From: Phymatolithon calcareum | Taxonomy: Eukaryota; Rhodophyta; Florideophyceae; Hapalidiales | NCBI GenBank assembly: GCA_977006965.1 | Contig: OZ345352.1 | Location: 434,001 to 498,000, forward strand | Direction of reading: 5' to 3' | DNA: 64,000 nt | In this document: positions 1 through 10,741 of the stretch, piece after piece | Layout of the letters: each line of letters opens with the position of its first letter | Position numbering within the stretch: the first letter of the stretch is position 1 | Made by a program: the position numbers and the translations under genes | Notes under the pieces: model-generated | What the model saw: only the letters and a program-made list of their open reading frames with translations | What the model was told of the DNA's origin: nothing | Database searches by the model: none

Positions 1-149
1 AGAGCTTTGGCGTCTCCTTGCCAAGCTTGCTCTTTCTTCTTCCACTATATCGTTTTGCTGCTTCGATTTTTCTTCTCTCGACGGCTCATTGCAGATGTGG
101 CTGAGGCACTCTTGACTGTTGCGCTAACTAGATCTGACGTAATTGGAGC

Positions 150-708
150 TTAATCTAGAGGTAGTTCGAAGTATTTTTTGATCGTATCGACAGCATCTTC
201 TAGACTTTGCATTGCAAAGAGTTGATTTTCGAAAGTGAAAAGAAACAGAAAACCTGACACAGTTGCAAAAAAATGCGCTGCCAAGCTAGAATTGCGTTTA
301 ACTCGTGGCGAATAGTCCCCAACGCGCAAGGCTGTACCTCTCACGTTAATGTCCGGAGACTGAAGAAGTGGAGCTGACGCTTTTTCCAGTGTTTCCATTA
401 GAGTACGGCCACTTGGCGCTATTGAGGTCTTGTTAGAGAAGACGATAATGTCCGCCCAGGTCTGCCGTCCTATTGCTGCAAGCTTAATCCTAATTCGGAG
501 AGCAATAAAGCTTCATATTTCGGAACTTAAGCTCAGAATGGCTCCACTGATCGTTCCATTCTTCACATACATATCCGCCAAAAACGCTCCCTGGTAGCAC
601 ATTACCTGTCCTTACATCAGCCCAGAAGTCGGGTCCAACGAACTGTCGGTGTGAAAGCGATAAGGCGCGTAGCATCAAAATACGTCTGAGCGATAGCTGG
701 AAATACAA
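150..708 (-). pseudogene. unrecognised gene fragment, family A copy 1
   Basis: I do not recognise this gene. Read on the minus strand, a frame from 708 to 490 is followed, after a frame change, by an open frame that enters at about 500 and stops at 150. The second part contains IGRQTWADI and, 24 residues on, TLMETLEKASAPL. The same pattern with the same spacing (IGRDSWADI then ILIETLERVSSPL) occurs on the minus strand near 61.1-61.25 kb, so this is one of two diverged copies of a real protein family rather than a chance frame. The upstream part (EEWNDQW, then ELKFRN) weakly resembles the upstream part of the other copy (ETFDQANF, then DIRFRD). No start codon or promoter is clear and the frame is broken, so a decayed copy, or two exons of a divergent gene, both fit. 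Confidence 0.4.
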
Positions 709-3700
709 AGACCTTCTACGGAGTGGATATAGAATATAGACTCACACTTTGGTCCAAATGCGATTGAAACTGGCAAGTTGGATATCTGAGAAGAGTAAAA
801 ACGATTTCAGAAGCTAGCACTCTACAGATATTTTAAAAACTGATGTGTCCTTCGGAAGCAAGGTATTCGAAACACATTAATGAAGTCTGAACCAGGGGAA
901 CGTAAGAGGGGAGGAAAGTAGAATTTTAATGCATCAAAAAATTAATAAAAATCTGTAGTCGTTTCAGCCCACAAAATTATGAGGAAAATAACATATCAGT
1001 AAAATTAGTGAAATTGATGTACTCGTATACTCCTGCTACGGCGTATTCGAGAGCATCAACCAATATGCGCTCACTGTTTGCAGAGCGCTAAGCACCTGGC
1101 AGTGTCTATACGACTCCAACGCATTATACCATGTAGTCTGTGCACTAGCGCATCGAAACTACTGGCATAAAGTTCCCCATTCGAGTGCAGCTGTGCGCTT
1201 TTAATACGCCCGTTTTCCTGCGAACCTAGGATTTTCTCTGGTTTTTCCGCACGAATTGAATTTGTCGACCGGCACGATGGCATCTGGGCCGAGAACGCAG
1301 TCATCTGACGATGTACTGGACCGACCAGTGCCGTCTGTGGTTGTCATGGCGACGAGTTTCAATTCAGAAAGTTGGGTGAAAGGAAAGTTGGGTAGAGCAT
1401 GGTGAAGGGCACAACGGGTGTCAGGGAGGTCTCGCACTTTTTCCGAAAGTTTTCAAAGTGCTGTGGTACTATGAGTGAGTCTGGTTTGTGCACAAGCATT
1501 GCTCACTCCTAATCTTGCTGTTTAGTAATTATTTTTGACGACAGAATGAACACGCGATCATTAGCACCCGTAACATTCAACTCGGCAAATACAAGCGTAT
1601 ATTTTGGGCAATAAATCTGGTTTCGTATTTGTTTTTTTGATGCGAGTCCGTAATTTCAAGTAAAGCGCGCTATTGTGCGTGTAAAAATTCCTGTTGTCAC
1701 ACGCTCTTCTTTCCTCCCCCTATTACATTCCCCTGTCTGAACATACAGTAGAGCTGTACATACAGCTGAATATTTCTGGACCAGACAAAATGAAGCTACT
1801 ACCGTTAATAAATATGTTGACCATATATGTCGGACCCCTGGCAGAGCTCCAAACACCCCGCGCTACGAAATTGACTTCGTATGATACATTTCAGGAACAT
1901 AGCATTTGCAAAATTTTAAGTGCAGAGCCGGATTCGAACTGATCTCCGTACTCTACCTCACCAACCCCGGTGTGCTTAGCATAGCTCGCTAATGTTCAGA
2001 GCTATTATGCGCAATTTCCTCATTCTTCGCCGCGCAGGCAGTGAGTCGTTTCACTTGCGTGCTTCTCAGTCAGCCTGTGGGCATTTCCAGTGCAAACGTC
2101 TCAACAGAGGAACGTCCGCCAGTCAGCCTTCGTGTCGCCATGTTGTTAGTGATGCTATCGAAGAACGTCACCCTTTGTGCCACCGCGCCGTGAAGCATTC
2201 TAGACCTCACTGTGATCGTGGTAGCAAATGGTGGAACTATGTCACAGATGCTCATTTCTATGGTCATCTTGCAGTTTTTTACTGCGTTTTCGTGACTTCT
2301 TCTTTTCTGTCCACAGCAGTAGGCTGCCGTAGGAAGTTTCTGATATTCAAACTGTCGTAAAGCCTGTATGCTGATTTCCACAGATTCGTTCTGACCTTGT
2401 CATCATTTTTCATAAGCTTTCGAAATAGTAGTGCGGCCTATTTCTTGGCACTGACAAAGATTTTACGGATACTATAGCTTTAAAGTAATCAGCTTATTTG
2501 TGGAATCTCAGTGTTAGTACATCAAGTCTCGAATTGACATGTAAGGGCCTACACTTTTCTTGCCACATTTACGTTCTCACGGAGCGTACATCATAATTTT
2601 AACAGTGGAAATTGACATGGACAAGAAAAAAGACACTCGGAACTAGTAATCTAAAGTCAGTAAAGATGCAGGCTGTTTGGATTATCGGTGTGTTGCGACA
2701 GCTCACAGCTCTACATTCTTGCCATCTTTGGACAGCGAAATGCTCCGATGGACTGCACTCTTGCACGAGGTCGCAAGACGATTAAGGATGCATAGAAAAA
2801 GGCAAACAATAGCCTAAAAATCAATGTTCAGAGTGCGTCGGCACGAAACACGACTTATTCCGATAGCATCAGTAGCAGCTCATGGGCAGGCCAGCAAACG
2901 TGGTCTTGTGGACAAGATGATTGCAACGTGCTCTCCGAAGAATCCTCCAAGCGAGCCGGCGAACACGTCAGTGAAATAGCTCTAGCAGGACGCGGTGGAG
3001 AAAAGATAAATTGCTCACTACTGTTCTGAACATTCGTGAAGTGCGTTTTGAGTGTTGAGAAGGGAAGGAGGCAGATGTATATAAATCAGCCTGCGCTCAG
3101 TTTCATGATCCGAATCTCTCAGTGCCAAATGTCCAAAACCTTACATTCTGAACCAGTTATGAAACGCGGACCATTGGAAGCTCAGCCAGGAGTCTGACAT
3201 CTAAGGAAAACTATTTTCTGAGCAGAGAGACACCAGTGTCGCTCTGATATATTATAGAAGGTGAATTAAATAGGGTCATTCAAAACTCCCCACCACTGAG
3301 CAGAAGCTCCGTGCACACATCATGCGCTTGTTCAATCAGAAAGCAAATATTACTCCTGTAGAGCTCCCCATTGTGCTATTTTTTCACAATGTAAGAGCGA
3401 TGGCCTCTTAAGGGGCTATATTCGCAATACATCTTTGTACTATTTTTGACACGTTTTCAAGCTGTAAGGACTCAATTGAAAATTGGCCTCACTTGAGCAG
3501 TTTAAAAAATGGCCAAATATATAGTCTAGGAATAATCTCGCTGCTCTCTTGGCACGGTAAGAGTGTCTATCATGACCTTCTGTCTAGCTATGCTAAGTGA
3601 CGATTAATTAGACTTTACTGTCTTATTATATTTATGATCTTACGCAAATGTAATTATCCGAACACAACTCTGCAAATAGATACTGTCTTTCTGTCTGGAT

Positions 3701-3730
3701 GAGACACCAAGTAATAGTGACAAGGAATTT
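709..3730. other. no recognisable gene
   Basis: Mostly AT-rich sequence with only short frames. Minus-strand frames at 1437-1201 and 1304-1071 and overlapping frames at about 1990-2380 on both strands could be decayed coding pieces, but they match nothing I know. A polymerase III B-box-like motif on the minus strand at 1930-1940 is discussed among the rejected items. Confidence 0.4.
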
Positions 3731-3831
3731 AAATCTATTTTCTATCTAGAGCTAGCGAGACTTGCCGCCTACTCGGCATTGCACCCTATTTCGCTAACCA
3801 GGACCTATCTCTCCATGATCTGAAATCATCC

Positions 3832-5151
3832 ATGGTCGGGGTCCGTCCTGCTATACCCACGACGCGCAATGGTGCTTCAATACTCGCTGGGCATTTGGAC
3901 CCTTATCGGTCTTGCTTGATCGCCCCTGATCATTTGCTCACCGGTTACTGCCGGGATTGCATCAACGCCGCGTTTCGTCTTCTTCCCAATAAGGAGCTTC
4001 GAGAGATCACTGAGAGGTGTATGATGGGACTACTTGCCCAGTGCGGCCTTCCTAACCAGAACAGACTGTTCGACTTTCAGAACAAGAGTTTGTACTCTAT
4101 GTCCATGACTGAGCTCTATGCTCTATCTGTGGTTGCGCATCTTGCTTTCACTCAGGCACGTCAGGCCGTCCGCTCTTCTCATTCCACAATCACTGAACGA
4201 TGTCTCCTGGCAATTGAAGTTCTAGAGTCTTGCTCATCCCTCATTGCCAAAATTTGGAATCCACCAGACTCGATGCGCTGGTCTGAGCTCTCAACATCAT
4301 ATGTATCATCCGTACAACAACGCGCGGTTATCCAGATCGCCAAAGTTCGTGAGCTCTGCAAAATGCCTGATACCGACCTGCAATCCTTGCAAAGCACCAG
4401 AAACAGCCGGACTCAGGAGGCTGAGCTGAACAAGCAGTACCGCGAGTGCATGACTACCATCAAGGTTGTGGATAAGCCTAACGTACACAGGTTGCTCGAG
4501 CTCGTTTACGGCACACTGCCTACGGTTGGCTTCGTCTCTCGGGTAGGTGAGCTTGTATTAGAAAAAGCTCACCAACCCTTGAAACGGGCCATTAACCACT
4601 CCAACAACAAGGACCTGAGACTGCAGTCTGTAATGAGTGCCGCCTTCACAGATTGGCAGGGCCGGATCACATTGCTGGCATCCAGCGCGCTTAGCAGCGA
4701 AAAAAATTCTTTGCTTGGATACTTTCGTCCCTTTTCCGGTCGGGAGGCGATTACACAGCTGGAGGGAAAGTTGGGCGATGGGCATACGGAAATGGTACTT
4801 AGAGCTCTAGTTCCGGAATGCTGTGTTCCTGCGCTGTTGCGGACACAATCGAAGAACGTGCTGTCCCCGAGAGCGGACAAATCTGTCCCTCGAACTTGGG
4901 TGCTGGAGAAGAACATTATGTTTGCAAGCACAGCTTTCCCACCTTCTGCAGGTATCAGATTGGCGTGCTACAGCGCCTTCCGAAAAGTGTGGAGAGTAAC
5001 AGACTCAAATAGTTCAATTACTTTTGGGGACAATGTGCGGTCCTCGTATCATAGTGGAGCACTGGATGTCGACATCAAAGTGGGTGACGTCTTAGAAGTG
5101 GAATGCTGCAACCCGACGAAGTTGTCCTCTTACTTTCCTGTGGTTTCTTAA
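3832..5151 (+). CDS. hypothetical protein, 439 codons, possibly transposon-encoded
   Basis: The longest uninterrupted frame outside the retrotransposons. I do not recognise it with confidence. It starts at an ATG, but the same frame stays open upstream to about 3731 without another ATG, so 3832 may be an internal Met of a last exon. The protein looks mostly helical, with no signal peptide or membrane segment. Its most distinctive part, residues about 222-275, reads KPNVHRLLEL, then GELVLEKAHQPLKRAINHSN and later DWQGRI, which gives the impression of a conserved transposase-like tail. An earlier block near residues 21-40 reads HLDPYRSCLIAPDHLLTGYC. The last 40 residues look like a beta-rich cap. 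No inverted repeats were found around it. Because the frame is intact while its surroundings are decayed, it may be a recent insertion or a functional gene. Confidence 0.6.
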   Translation: MVGVRPAIPTTRNGASILAGHLDPYRSCLIAPDHLLTGYCRDCINAAFRLLPNKELREITERCMMGLLAQCGLPNQNRLFDFQNKSLYSMSMTELYALSVVAHLAFTQARQAVRSSHSTITERCLLAIEVLESCSSLIAKIWNPPDSMRWSELSTSYVSSVQQRAVIQIAKVRELCKMPDTDLQSLQSTRNSRTQEAELNKQYRECMTTIKVVDKPNVHRLLELVYGTLPTVGFVSRVGELVLEKAHQPLKRAINHSNNKDLRLQSVMSAAFTDWQGRITLLASSALSSEKNSLLGYFRPFSGREAITQLEGKLGDGHTEMVLRALVPECCVPALLRTQSKNVLSPRADKSVPRTWVLEKNIMFASTAFPPSAGIRLACYSAFRKVWRVTDSNSSITFGDNVRSSYHSGALDVDIKVGDVLEVECCNPTKLSSYFPVVS

Positions 5152-6447
5152 CGCAAGGCTTCACCTGCAGTACGTAAGAAAAGTGGTCCTTTTTTCTGGG
5201 AAACAGTTGCCCTATTCTCCAGAGAGTCTAGTACTGGAAAGAATGAATTTTGAGCGTCTGTTTATCCGTGCTTACTCCAGTCTCATATTCCTACGTGCCA
5301 AGAGATTACCTTTCTACTGCACGGTACGTTTTTGCGCGAAAATTTTCGTTTCTGAGACTCAACAGAGAGGTGCACCCCGCAGCACTTGTCCCACATTGTG
5401 TGTGTATCCCATGCCATGCATTTTCTGCAACTGGTCGAATAGCACATTCCCCTACTTGCAATCCGTTGACAGGTACTCTTTTCATGTTATTGACTAGTGT
5501 ACATGGCTACCCACCCAGAACAGGATAAAGAATAAATAGGCAAGCGTTCCATCTACGCCCGTCCTTTCCGTGCACGAGGGGACAGTCTGACCGGCTGCCC
5601 TCTAATAAGGATTCTGCGTCTCGAGACTGATTTACACGTGGGCAAACTCCGCTGCTGCACAAACCTGGATGTCCCCTGACGCCTCCTATGGTGTCCACTG
5701 CACGCCCATTATTCCTGTACACAGACCGCACAAAATTTGTCACTGCCGAACTGTACGTGCATTACTGTGTCAGCGCTTTGGGCTGTCCTCCATATTTGTT
5801 TCGATGTACACATACATTGGCAGCCGGTGTCAGACCCGATCACATCATACTGCATATCCACAGATACCCCATTTTGATGTCCGCTGGGATATTTTCCAAA
5901 TTTTGCTCCCACAGTGTATAGTGGCCAGAGCTCCGACGCGTATTATTTTTTAGTATTCCGGACTTTCGTGTAATAAGCAATATGTATTCATCGCTCCGTA
6001 GGCTCGCAATAATAACGGCAATATTCAGTGGTCTTGCAATAGGGATCTTTCTCGACTTGCCGGCCACTTGACTTGTCGAGAACAGAGCGATTTTCGCGTC
6101 CCACAAGCGTCATCAACTGCTGGACAATGTCCTTCAGGCGGGTTTTTTTCGTCGCGCACATCGTCGTCCGGCTTCGTCGTCGACGCTGCGCGTATCATAC
6201 GCGGGATAGAGCGATGTTGTTCAATACCAGAGCTATCAAGAACGTGTCTAAATTTTTGTTTGTATCGTGGTGCAAATCTATTAATCGCTCTGTAAACAAG
6301 ATCTTAAGCTAACATGGTCAACGTAGCGTGTCGCAATACGAACTTATTTTCGGTACTGCAATACGTACGGAAATGACCGAGCGCAGGCAATATGCTATTC
6401 ATATTCATTATTGCAATATATTGCAATAGGAATTAATTTCGTCAGAT
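5152..6447. other. no recognisable gene
   Basis: Short overlapping frames on both strands and no family signature. Nothing in it can be supported as a gene. Confidence 0.4.
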
Positions 6448-6880
6448 CTCTGATAGTGGTTGCGTGCGAACCTGGACTGTAAACAGGCGAGCGGCGTGCG
6501 GTAGTAAATGGCAGAGCGAACACGATTGGTCCACGGAGTCCAGCGGAGACGAGCGCGGAAACGATCGGACAAGAAGCACAAACGAAGAGGAACATCAGAC
6601 GATCAGATGAGAATAAGCGGGTACAACGACGCTAACGCCGAGGGAAGCAGACCAAGGGATTCATCCAGGGAACCGTTGTAGATGCGGGCGCGAAGACTTC
6701 CGCCCAAGGGTGCTTGACCCCCTTTACTGTCTTGGACAGGCAAACGAGTCATAAGTACTACGAACGACGTCGGAGAAAGATAAGAAGGAGCTAACTACCC
6801 TAAAGTAGAAGTAATTGTAATTACCGTGGATAACACATTCCTGGCTGTAAGCCCATGCAAAGGATTGACTATACCACAAA
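6448..6880 (-). repeat. diverged solo LTR of the gypsy 1 family
   Basis: This block aligns by eye with the two LTRs of gypsy 1. Shared blocks in order are CCTGGACTGTAAAC near 6471 (CCCGGACTGTAAAC at 17.9 kb), the stretch around CCCCCTTTACTGT, AGTAATTGTAATTACCGTGG near 6810 and GGCTGTAAGCCCA near 6842. It begins near TGATAGTGG and ends at CTATACCACA, compared with TGTAGTAT and ATACTACA in the intact LTRs. No flanking target duplication is visible, in keeping with its age. No internal element sequence is attached, so it is a solo LTR or the remains of an older element. Orientation matches gypsy 1. Confidence 0.65.
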
Positions 6881-7275
6881 ATGCTGTTCTGGTTTCTCAA
6901 CAACTAAGGAGAAATGAGAGGTCCCGGCAAAGAATTTCCCCAAGTGATCAAGGTCGAAGAATGAAATTGCTTCCTCGCGTTTGCCTGAGCTTCAATGAGC
7001 GGATGGGAGGAGTTGATCTGCTTCGCTCGTACTATCACGCGCGTAGTGCACTATTGATCGCAGGCGAGATATCACCCCTAGATCCTTCATATACACGGCG
7101 ATTGTATCCAATCCGACATCCAATATATATCTCCAGTGGGAACGGTAGACGTCAGAGTGTACTTTCCTGTAGAATCCTTGGTGCTGGCTCTCAATGTAGC
7201 CTTCTCGGAGAAGTTCTCCTCTACTCCATAGTAGACTTTCAGTTTGTCTCCCTGTGTCACTTCTTCCTCATTTGA
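6881..7275 (+). pseudogene. piggyBac-like transposase fragment
   Basis: The open frame around 6826-7275 begins inside the old LTR, so only the part after about 6881 belongs here. It contains FNERMGGVDLLRSYYHAR at about 6994-7047. In piggyBac-type DDE transposases a motif of the form YN..MGGVD followed by a short Leu/Tyr-rich segment lies just after the third catalytic Asp region, and a Pro-containing stretch precedes it, here LLPRVCLS. Nothing upstream gives the earlier catalytic Asp residues, and the frame loses similarity after about 7070, so this is a scrap. No TTAA-flanked ends were found. The identification rests on this one motif. Confidence 0.45.
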
Positions 7276-8057
7276 AACTCGTTCTAGGCGTCGATAGAGG
7301 AGGAAAGGAGAGAGGGCCTAACCGGACCGAACGGACCACAAGCCACAAAACAAGATTCCGGCGCGGGCGCCCGTGCCCGCGCCGGCGCAAGTGGTCGCAA
7401 CAGTAATGCTGCGCAACGCGATTCTTCTGACGGTAATTCCGTCGGAAATGGCTGGCGCTATCGCGAACGCGCTCGCCTGGGACTCGGCAAATCGAGAACT
7501 TGCCACGTTCGAAATGCCAGACCCAACCCCGCCGTCGCCAGACTTCCAATAAATCTTACGAATTTAAGCGGATTTGATACAGGCCGGTGATGATAACCGG
7601 TCCGGCTACCCGTGCACCTGTGCGTCACAGGAAGGAGCCAAGAGTTCAGTCAGGAATTTTTCCCCGCTACATTGCAGGGTTTTATGAAATGACAAGAGCT
7701 GTGCTCCGGCCTCCCCAGGGGAGAAGACTATCGCCTTCTGATAGTATGGTAGTACATGGATTCCGCCCTCTGCGGTGTGCCACAACGCTCAAGGAAGCTG
7801 GGAGAGAAGACAGAAGGAAATGAAAGAAGGCAGAGAGATGATTAGCTACAGTGAGCGTCCTAAATGGTTTCCAACCCGGGCATCCCTTTGAAGGACGGCG
7901 AATGAAGATTGGCTGCGTAGCGATATGGACGTTAAGCTGGACCATGGTCTGCACCTTGTGCAGCTTGGACAGCTGTTGTGACAGCAAGTACCAATCGTAT
8001 CTGTTAAGGTCTACTAGAGCCGTAAGGATGCGGAGTTGTTCCATCAGCTTCGAGAAA
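7276..8057. other. GC-rich spacer beside non-LTR element A
   Basis: GC-rich to about 7560 (for example the CG-rich run near 7360-7390), then mixed sequence. A minus-strand frame at 8065-7682 directly follows the end of non-LTR element A and may be its 3' untranslated part or flanking DNA. A short (GAAA)n tract lies at 8068-8094 at the presumed 3' end of that element. Confidence 0.35.
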
Positions 8058-8218
8058 TCCCGCACTAAAGAAAGAAAGAAAGAAACTCGTTCTCAACTTC
8101 TTCATCTTCGTCCCTCTCCAATCGACGCCGAAGATTGGATGCGAGCCGGACTCTTCTGAATCCCCAGGGTTCAATCTGGCAGAGGATGATCAATCGCCGA
8201 GTCTCTCTTGAAGCCCAG
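8058..8218 (-). pseudogene. non-LTR retrotransposon A, C-terminal end of the RT protein
   Basis: Read on the minus strand from 8218 this begins with the CTGGG target duplication of gypsy 1 and stays open to the stop at 8065. It contains LIILCQIEPWGFRRVRL, matching LMKLCQIELWEFRRQHL in non-LTR element C near 30.25 kb. It is the downstream half of the frame that ends at 18231 on the far side of gypsy 1: if the element and one copy of the target duplication are disregarded, the two halves meet in frame within a motif (YGNW) also seen in element C as FGKW. The product would have been the tail of an endonuclease/reverse-transcriptase protein. A (GAAA)n tract follows, as expected near a non-LTR 3' end. 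Confidence 0.75.
8214..8218. repeat. target-site duplication of gypsy 1, left copy
   Basis: CCCAG directly before the LTR; identical CCCAG lies at 18231-18235 directly after the other LTR. Five-base duplications are usual for Ty3/gypsy integrases. Confidence 0.9.
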
Positions 8219-8561
8219 TGTAGTATAATGGTAGGGCAAACCCGGGCTCTAAACGGATGTGAAAAAATCACGATGCGAAGGAAGAAGATAGAACAAAAGG
8301 GGACGAAAAGAATGGAGTTTGAAGCTACCTTGGGAGCGGTAGTTAAGGAACCGTTATAGATGAAGGCAAGAAAACCTCAGTCCTGGGGTGATTGCCCCCT
8401 TTACTGTAGACAGACGTCGAACGTGTCATAAGTAGCAAGACGACGTCGCAGAGCAACACAAAGAAGCTAATTAACCTATCGTGGAGGTAATTGTAATTAC
8501 CGTGGGTAGCAAATTCCTGGTCGACGCTGTAAGCCCAAACGGAACGATTCAAAATACTACA
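8219..8561 (-). repeat. gypsy 1 LTR, 3' copy relative to the element
   Basis: Starts TGTAGTAT and ends ATACTACA, giving an 8-base terminal inverted repeat around the canonical TG...CA. It aligns end to end with 17887-18230. It would supply the transcription termination and polyadenylation signals of the element mRNA. Confidence 0.95.
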
Positions 8562-8574
8562 ACCACCCCCTCCC
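8562..8574 (-). other. polypurine tract of gypsy 1
   Basis: On the minus strand this reads GGGAGGGGGTGGT directly upstream of the 3' LTR, the expected place and composition for the plus-strand DNA primer. Confidence 0.75.
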
Positions 8575-8647
8575 AAACCCGAAGCACGGGAGGGGAGCAG
8601 GAAACATTGCTGACCGGCTGGCTGGCACCCTGCCGACAAACGCCGCG

Positions 8648-10413
8648 TTGCGCGGTGCTCCAGTGATTTTGTGCGACATTAGAGGTGACGTTTCGTACGT
8701 GCATTCGGCGCACTCTCACGCGATCCGGTGCCTGCTGCGCGAAGTTGTTGACACTCGTCGAGGAACTGTGTGGGTTTTGGATTTTTGGCGCATGCAGATT
8801 CTATGGATGTTTACCAAGCTCTGGACGGGATCGATGCCGGCCCGGATGCGTGGGTGGAAGATTCTGAGTCACGTTGCGCGGTGTTGGACCGCGCGGGATT
8901 CTTGTCATCCGCGTACCTCGATTTAGTGCGGTCGGTAGAATGTCGGGCACACGTGACGCTACACGTGCCGAAGAGAACCCTGCAAGGGTGGGCATGGGGG
9001 AAGATGCTGCCGTTTCGGATCGGCGCGCTCTCGCGCGGCTCGCGTGTACCTCGTGCCCTGCCGTCCGAAATTATCCGGGGAATGAACATTGACGAGATCA
9101 CGGCCCTGTGGCGCCTGGACGCCTTTTTGCGATCCCTGCGGGCTCGAACGTCTCCGCCGGTATGACGCACGGTATCTGTTTTTGCCGAACATGCCGGTGT
9201 GTGACCGTGACACAGGGTGGGTTGATTTTCGTACGCCGTACTCGCTGCGTAAGGCGGAGCGCGTCCATCGTCTGCGACACGGGCGCCTAGTTCCCGGATA
9301 TTGCGCGGAGGTGGATGGGGCCGCGCCCTCGTCGCTTGAAGCCCAATATCCCCTCTGTGACCGCTATTTTGCACCGTATGAGGTTATGAGGTCGGGACTA
9401 GTTTGCTCGTGGGATATCCGTCCGTGGTGCGTCACTTAGGGCTCTTCCTCACTCGTGGAACTGGGCCGCGCTGTCATGCGGTAAAATGCGTGTTTGATAC
9501 ACTATGGGTGCAAGCTGTGGCCGGGGAGTTACTATCCGAAGCGGAGGACGGGCGATTATGGTGGGTGTCATCGCATATCATCACGCGAATGATAGAAGTC
9601 GATTTGTTCGACCTGTGCGGCCGGCTGGTGAACGGACGGATCGGTTGAAGGTACTCCTCTGGGAATTTGAGACCATTCGTTGGGACCGGGTCACCGGGAA
9701 GCGGTACTTGCCGAAAAAAATCGCTTCGGGGCGCCCATATTCGTGACTACTGACTGGTTTAAGTTCGACCCTGAGGAGTGGCGGCCGCTCATTGACGGCT
9801 CGTGGCGGGTGGAACTCGACCGAGAGGGTCGTCCGATGCTCGATCCCGTGGATTGCGGGAAAATTTTAGAAGGCAACTTATCCTCCTTTGAAACCCAGAG
9901 CAGGGCCAGTTCGAAACCATCCGTCACCCGACGTCGGGCCACCTAATTGCCAGAATACTGTTGGAGGATGCTCCTCAGTGGAGTCAGAACATGGGATGTA
10001 CTCGTATTCCGCCAGTGCGCAACCGTCGAGCAGTTCGTCCACGAATTCAAGGCATTTTACCGGCGAGGTCGGACTGGGTAGGACACCGACACCGCGTGGG
10101 GGGGCCTGTGACACTTGCGCAGCATGGCTGTTCTGTCCTCGGGCGTAGACAGCATCGAAAGGAATTGGACGACGTTTGGGAGAGGACGATGCGCGTACGT
10201 AGGGAGCAGCATCCTGAACCGGCAGATGTACCCGGCGGACCGGATCGCCTCACTGCCCAAAGCTTGTTGCGAGTTCCTGATCGTCCTTCCGTAAGGCGGG
10301 CCATAGCCAGTGAGGGAGGGCTTGTGCCCAACAACACCGCTTCTATCCGCGGTTTGTTCGAACGCGTTCCCGAGCGCTCAAATGGTCGTGCACACGGCGC
10401 TGGAGAGTTGTGA
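8648..10413 (+). pseudogene. antisense reading frame of gypsy 1 (unknown protein)
   Basis: Between the end of pol (10742) and the 3' LTR the minus strand has no plausible gene, but the plus strand does. Pieces in alternating frames join into one protein-like path: from about 8648 (GAPVILCDIRGDVSYVHSAH), 8790-9165 (YQALDGIDAGPDAWVED ... LWRLDAFLRSL), 9150-9430 (RYLFLPNMPVCDRDTGWVDF), 9430-9648 (VFDTLWVQAVAGELLSEAED), 9650-9730, 9730-9946 (FVTTDWFKFDPEEWRPLIDG) and a lower-complexity tail to 10413. The pieces are rich in Trp, Asp, Glu and Leu, whereas the minus-strand frame over the same DNA (9374-8811) is rich in Arg, His, Ser and Pro, as expected for the shadow. About six frameshifts are needed. 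I know no family it belongs to. Antisense frames in this position are known in some plant Tat-lineage elements. The GC-rich composition makes long chance frames more likely, so the call is moderate. Confidence 0.5.
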
Positions 10414-10741
10414 ATTAGACCCAAGGCCGGAAGGCCGGTTGTCGGTGCTGTTGTCGTTAGGGTCTGTATCGCATCTGTCTTTCGCTTAGAAACATTTGGA
10501 ATTTGAATGAAAGATTTGACCCTGTTTGCATCCAATATTCCCACAAGGCCGCCATGATACCCTTTCTATCGCGGGTGACTCCCCGTAGCGCTGCACATAT
10601 CGTTGCCCGCACCCGCATGTGGGTCGTTCTGAGATCCTCCATCAGGACAGGAAGTTTTCCTTGGCGTTCAATTTTATTCTGAAGAAAGTCTGTTTTGGAG
10701 CTACAAGGGTCCGTTCTTGGACATGCCGCCTGTCCCACGGT

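Noticed and set aside
1921-1990. tRNA-like B box (GTTCGAATCC) on the minus strand
   Set aside because: The distance between the A-box-like and B-box-like parts is too short for an anticodon arm and the T-stem is weak.
8811-9374. 187-codon minus-strand frame in the gypsy 1 3' region
   Set aside because: Arg/His/Ser/Pro-rich composition and position opposite a better plus-strand frame mark it as the shadow of that frame.
10047-10544. 165-codon minus-strand frame just after pol of gypsy 1, a possible envelope or third sense gene
   Set aside because: No signal peptide, no membrane segment, low-complexity composition; it mirrors the tail of the antisense frame.
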